Source: Pseudahrensia aquimaris (GTDB lineage Bacteria > Pseudomonadota > Alphaproteobacteria > Rhizobiales > Rhizobiaceae). Taken from it: DNA of 64,000 nucleotides. This document shows positions 60,687-64,000 of the stretch, piece after piece. The stretch covers positions 62,001 to 126,000 of the forward strand of contig NZ_JBHTJV010000009.1 of assembly GCF_042676045.1 (NCBI RefSeq), given 5' to 3'. The position numbers and the translations under genes were made by a program. Position 1 is the stretch's first letter; every line of letters begins with the position of its first letter. Below the pieces are notes generated by a model. It was given only the letters and a program-made list of their open reading frames with translations, was not told the origin of the DNA and made no database searches.

Positions 60687-61459
60687 CAGCTCATCCATTG
60701 TCCGCCATCGACATTATAGGTTTGCGCAACAATGTAGTTCGACTCATCCGATGCTAGAAAAACCGCCATACCCGTCAGGTCATCGGGTGTTGCAAAACGC
60801 CCCGCTGGCACGCCTGCCGCCACCTCGGACTTCTTTTGACCAAGCTTCTTGCCCTCCAGCTTCGCGAACATTGAATCGACGTGTTCCCAATGCTCTCCAT
60901 CAACAACACCAGGCGCAATAGCGTTCACATTGATGCCATGCTTGATAAGATTGAGACCCGCAGATTGTGTCATCGAGATAACGGCAGCCTTTGTCGCACA
61001 ATATACGAGCACCAGGCTTTCGCCCCGCCGACCAGCTTGTGAAGCCATGTTAATGATCTTGCCGCCATTGCCCTGCGCAATCATCTGTTTAGCCGCCGCC
61101 TGCATCGTGAAAAGCGTTCCAGCGACATTAACCGCGAACAGCTTGTCATAGCTCTCACGCGTGATGTCCACGACCTCGGCTGCATCAAAAAGGGCTGCAT
61201 TGTTTATCAAAACATCCAACCTCCCTGCCCGCTTCACAACCGAGCCAATGGCAGCATCAATGCTTGCTTGATTGCAGACGTCCAGTTCAACCGCATAGGC
61301 TACCTCGCCGATATCGCGAGCAACCTTGGTTGCGGCATCCAGATTTATGTCGGCGATAGCAACACTTGCACCTTCACGGACGTAAGCCTCTGCAAAGCCA
61401 CGCCCAATCCCTCGGGCTGCCCCGGTGATGAGCGCAGACTTGCCGGCTAGACGCGTCAT
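60686..61459 (-). CDS. smoS: Sorbitol (L-iditol/galactitol-type) dehydrogenase, SDR family
   Basis: 257-residue classical SDR. GAARGIG (13-19), NNAA, and the catalytic S140-Y153-K157 triad. Very like the SmoS/polyol dehydrogenase group: GVVDGEHWEHVDSMFAK is the recognisable substrate-loop segment. Converts D-glucitol to fructose, perhaps also galactitol to tagatose. Overlaps smoK by one base (TAATG) and mtlK by one base. Confidence 0.9.
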   Translation of the reverse strand: MTRLAGKSALITGAARGIGRGFAEAYVREGASVAIADINLDAATKVARDIGEVAYAVELDVCNQASIDAAIGSVVKRAGRLDVLINNAALFDAAEVVDITRESYDKLFAVNVAGTLFTMQAAAKQMIAQGNGGKIINMASQAGRRGESLVLVYCATKAAVISMTQSAGLNLIKHGINVNAIAPGVVDGEHWEHVDSMFAKLEGKKLGQKKSEVAAGVPAGRFATPDDLTGMAVFLASDESNYIVAQTYNVDGGQWMS

Positions 61460-62463
61460 TATATGGCTAGGCCGTTCTGATCGAACTTATAGACGCGCGA
61501 TTTGTTTTCGGGCGAAAGATAAACTGTATCACCGTGATAGAGCTGAACATCGCCAGCAGCACGAACCACCAAGCCTTCCTCAGCACCGGGAACATTAACC
61601 CGCAGGAAAGTGTCTGAGCCCAAGTGCTCAGACACACCAACAGTCCCCTTCCAGGTGCCTTTGGTCTTCGATGCAACCAGATGTTCGGGGCGAACACCGA
61701 TAGTATGGGCATTGTATTTTTGCGCCACTTCACCTGTCACAAAATTCATCTTCGGTGAGCCGATAAAGCCCGCGACGAAAAGATTGGTCGGGTTTTTATA
61801 AAGTTCGATGGGCGAGCCAACCTGTTCGATATTGCCAGCACGCAGAACCACAATCTTGTCAGCCATCGTCATGGCCTCCACTTGATCGTGCGTCACATAA
61901 ATCATGGTGGTTTTCAGCTGTTGGTGAAGCTCGGAAATCTCCAGCCGCATGTTCACCCGCAAGGCGGCGTCAAGGTTTGACAAAGGCTCATCAAACAAAA
62001 AAGCATCCGGCTCACGAACAATGGCCCGACCAATCGCAACACGTTGACGCTGGCCGCCAGAAAGTTGTCCGGGGCGGCGGTCAATATAGTCGGCCAGGTT
62101 CAAAACCTCAGCAGCGGCATTCACCTTCTGATCAATCTCGTTTTGGCTCAAGCCTGCCATCTTCAACGGAAACGCGATGTTCTTGCGCACCGACATATGC
62201 GGATAGAGCGCATAGGACTGGAACACCATCGCTAGGCCACGCTTGGCGGGAGGAATGTTGGTGGCATCGTTGCCGTTGATAGCGATGTTCCCGCTCGTCA
62301 CATCTTCCAGTCCTGCAATCAGGCGCAAAAGCGTGGACTTGCCGCAGCCCGATGGTCCAACGAAGACAACGAATTCGCCGTCGTCGATTTCAAGATCAAG
62401 CGGCGGAATGACGTTGGTGGTGCCAAAGTTTTTCGTGACCTGTGAGAGAGTTATTCTTCCCAT
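61459..62463 (-). CDS. smoK: Polyol ABC transporter ATP-binding protein
   Basis: 334-residue MalK-type ATPase. Walker A GPSGCGKST (36-44), signature LSGGQRQRVAIGRA, Walker B DAFLFDEPLSNLD, switch histidine in YVTHDQ, and a C-terminal TOBE-type regulatory domain (about 235-334). Energises hexitol uptake with the two permeases upstream. Named by operon order and MalK family membership; the sugar is inferred from the two dehydrogenases. Confidence 0.9.
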   Translation of the reverse strand: MGRITLSQVTKNFGTTNVIPPLDLEIDDGEFVVFVGPSGCGKSTLLRLIAGLEDVTSGNIAINGNDATNIPPAKRGLAMVFQSYALYPHMSVRKNIAFPLKMAGLSQNEIDQKVNAAAEVLNLADYIDRRPGQLSGGQRQRVAIGRAIVREPDAFLFDEPLSNLDAALRVNMRLEISELHQQLKTTMIYVTHDQVEAMTMADKIVVLRAGNIEQVGSPIELYKNPTNLFVAGFIGSPKMNFVTGEVAQKYNAHTIGVRPEHLVASKTKGTWKGTVGVSEHLGSDTFLRVNVPGAEEGLVVRAAGDVQLYHGDTVYLSPENKSRVYKFDQNGLAI

Positions 62464-62471
62464 AATTACAC

Positions 62472-63302
62472 CTATTTAACTGCGCCAAACGTCAGGCCGC
62501 GTACAAGTTGCTTTTGGCTGAACCAGCCCAAAATAAGGATCGGCGCGATGGCCATTGTCGAAGCTGCTGATAGCTTGGCATAGAACAAGCCTTCGGGGCT
62601 GGAATAGCTGGCGATGAACGCGGTCAACGGTGCCGCTTTTGCAGCCGTTAGATTGAGCGTCCAGAAGGCTTCATTCCAAGCCAGAATGAAGTTCAACAGC
62701 AAGGTGGACGCGATGCCGGGTATGGCCATTGGCGTTAGCACGTAGATAATTTCAGACCGCAGGCTCGCTCCGTCCATTCGCGCAGCTTCCAGAATATCGA
62801 CAGGAATTTCGCGGAAATACGTGTAAAGCATCCACACGATGATCGGCAGGTTGATGAGCATAATAATGATCGTCAGGCCGAGCACTGAATCCAACAGTCC
62901 AAGTTCGATGAAAATCAGGTAAATTGGATAGAGCACACCAACCGCGGGCAGCATCTTGGTGGAAAGCATCCAAAGCAGAATGTCTTTGGTACGTTTTGAT
63001 GGAACAAACGCCATCGACCAAGCCGCCGGAATGGCAATAATCACGCCCAGCAGCGTAGAACCACCTGCGATGAATATCGAATTCCAAAGGAAGCGAGCAT
63101 AGTTTGAACGCTCCATTACCACGCCGTAGTTTTCAGTGGTCCAATCGAAGAACATGAAAACAGGTGGATAGGAAATCGCCTGGGCTTCAGTTTTGAAGCT
63201 GGTAAGAATCGTCCATAGAATGGGAAAGAAAATCAGGAACCCGATGGTCCAAGCGGCCACCGTATATCCGATTTTGCGTTTTGTTGTGATTGCGCGAGCC
63301 AT
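62472..63302 (-). CDS. smoG: Polyol ABC transporter permease (MalG-type)
   Basis: 276-residue inner-membrane permease with six hydrophobic segments and the cytoplasmic EAA motif (EAARMDGASLRSEIIYVLTPMAIPG, two blocks), which docks on the ATPase. Start at ATG 63302 with GAGGAG about 10 bases upstream; the longer frame overlaps the previous gene's end and is rejected. It lies 13 bases after the first permease and 8 before smoK. Confidence 0.9.
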   Translation of the reverse strand: MARAITTKRKIGYTVAAWTIGFLIFFPILWTILTSFKTEAQAISYPPVFMFFDWTTENYGVVMERSNYARFLWNSIFIAGGSTLLGVIIAIPAAWSMAFVPSKRTKDILLWMLSTKMLPAVGVLYPIYLIFIELGLLDSVLGLTIIIMLINLPIIVWMLYTYFREIPVDILEAARMDGASLRSEIIYVLTPMAIPGIASTLLLNFILAWNEAFWTLNLTAAKAAPLTAFIASYSSPEGLFYAKLSAASTMAIAPILILGWFSQKQLVRGLTFGAVK

Positions 63303-63315
63303 GTCTAGTTTCTCC

Positions 63316-64000
63316 TCACGCGTCCAGGTTCTTGCCAACGATGCGCATCAAGAAGATGGCAACGATGTTGGCGAGGATCACGGCATAGATACCGCCAGCT
63401 GATCCCAACCCGATGTTCTGGCTTTCCAGCACGCGCTGGAAGATCAGATATGAAAGTGTCTTGGTGCCAAACGCACCACCGGTGGTGACGAAGATTTCCG
63501 CAAAGATCGCCAGAAGGAAAATCGTCTGGATCAAAATGACGATTGTGATCGCGCGGCCCAGATGCGGCAAAATGATATAGAAAAAGCGCTGCAACGGCTT
63601 TGCGCCATCCATTTCGGAGGCCTCCAACTGTTCACCGTCCAGCGACTGCACGGCGGTCAGCAAAATGAGCGTTGCAAAGGGCAGCCATTGCCAGGAGACG
63701 ATCAAAATAATGGATTCGATTGACGCCTGCGATAGCCACTCCACTGGCGTTGCACCAAACGCTCGCCACAAATGAGCGAAGAGACCGTTGGAGGAATCCA
63801 TGAACATGTTCTTCCACACAAGCGCTGAGACGGTCGGCATGACGAAGAAGGGTGCAATGACGAGAATACGAACAACGCCCTGCCCCCAAATAGGTTGATC
63901 AAGCAGCAGGGCAAAAAGGATGCCAAGCACGACCGTTATGATGAGCACACTGCCCACGATAATGAGCGTGGTTTGCACGCTAGGCCAAAACGAACTGGAA
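63316..64000 (-). CDS. smoF: Polyol ABC transporter permease (MalF-type), N-terminus outside window
   Basis: Partial permease: the frame stays open through the last base of the window (SSFWPSVQTTLI just before the nominal GTG at 63978), so the start lies beyond 64000. About 228 codons are present, out of an expected 290-310. Several membrane segments and an EAA loop (LEASEMDGAKPLQRFFYIILP) are visible. The substrate-binding protein gene (smoE-like) should come next. Confidence 0.88.
   Translation of the reverse strand, partial: SSSFWPSVQTTLIIVGSVLIITVVLGILFALLLDQPIWGQGVVRILVIAPFFVMPTVSALVWKNMFMDSSNGLFAHLWRAFGATPVEWLSQASIESIILIVSWQWLPFATLILLTAVQSLDGEQLEASEMDGAKPLQRFFYIILPHLGRAITIVILIQTIFLLAIFAEIFVTTGGAFGTKTLSYLIFQRVLESQNIGLGSAGGIYAVILANIVAIFLMRIVGKNLDA

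Noticed and set aside
1..64000. CRISPR arrays, insertion sequences, prophage, toxin-antitoxin or defence islands
   Set aside because: No spaced short repeats, transposase, integrase or recognised toxin, restriction or defence genes were seen in any frame.

Overview
The window is 64 kb of chromosome from an alphaproteobacterium, most likely of the order Hyphomicrobiales (Rhizobiales). The evidence is gene content and order: a CenR-type response regulator between an L,D-transpeptidase and a cyclic-nucleotide-binding protein, with xthA, lolA, ftsK, amtB-glnK, tesB and ubiH nearby; an invasion-associated-locus-B protein; DUF2794; the Trm112-LON-YbbN trio; ccmABCDG; and a perfect CtrA-type box (TTAA-N7-TTAAC) before ftsK. 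GC looks to be in the mid-50s by eye. The genus cannot be fixed from the sequence alone. There is no phage, insertion sequence, CRISPR array or integrase, so this is backbone chromosome with catabolic operons inserted.

Layout. 1-8.7 kb: end of a peptidyl-dipeptidase gene, a Tat/lipobox L,D-transpeptidase with a small coupled ORF, YciB, aconitase, a DUF1223 protein and an SDR. 8.7-12.2 kb: pyruvate carboxylase. 12.3-21.5 kb: a leftward methylated-amine cluster made of an XRE-cupin regulator, two FAD/GcvT demethylases of the dimethylglycine/sarcosine dehydrogenase type flanking a homocysteine methyltransferase, a small membrane protein, a PEP-mutase/isocitrate-lyase family enzyme, an internal terminator and an MttB-family methyltransferase. 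21.6-25.7 kb: nitroreductase, glutamine amidotransferase, TerB-like protein, rplS, trmD and DUF2794. 25.7-26.1 kb: a non-coding stretch with a row of hairpins and a strong terminator (candidate small RNA). 26.1-29 kb: ccmABCDG for cytochrome c maturation. 29-35.6 kb: YkvA, quinone oxidoreductase, SpoU-like methyltransferase, IalB, RlmN, a flavoprotein monooxygenase and a phosphotransacetylase-like enzyme. 35.6-53.3 kb: envelope, cell-cycle, nitrogen and housekeeping genes, including a class III adenylate cyclase convergent with a carbonic anhydrase. 53.4 kb: tRNA-Gly(GCC). 53.6-57.3 kb: a CaiB-type CoA-transferase and 5-oxoprolinase pxpCBA. 57.5-64 kb: phosphoglucomutase and a sorbitol/mannitol uptake and oxidation operon that leaves the window.

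How the genes fit. The 12-21 kb operon can strip methyl groups from glycine betaine or related amines: the homocysteine methyltransferase would pass one methyl to homocysteine, and the two flavoproteins would oxidise dimethylglycine and sarcosine, loading one-carbon units on tetrahydrofolate. The polyol operon imports hexitols and oxidises them to ketohexoses. 5-Oxoproline is returned to glutamate by PxpABC. The profile is of a heterotroph living on osmolytes and polyols, consistent with a marine or host-associated habitat (inference).

Most notable observations: the candidate small RNA at 25.9-26.07 kb; the CtrA box before ftsK; the threonine-type (class IIIb, bicarbonate-responsive class) adenylate cyclase beside a carbonic anhydrase; the MttB homologue without a visible corrinoid partner; the operator-like dyad before the methylamine regulator; and five convergent gene pairs whose stop codons overlap by exactly 4 bp. 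I did not find a clearly new multi-gene system; the methylated-amine cluster is the best candidate for unexplained biochemistry.
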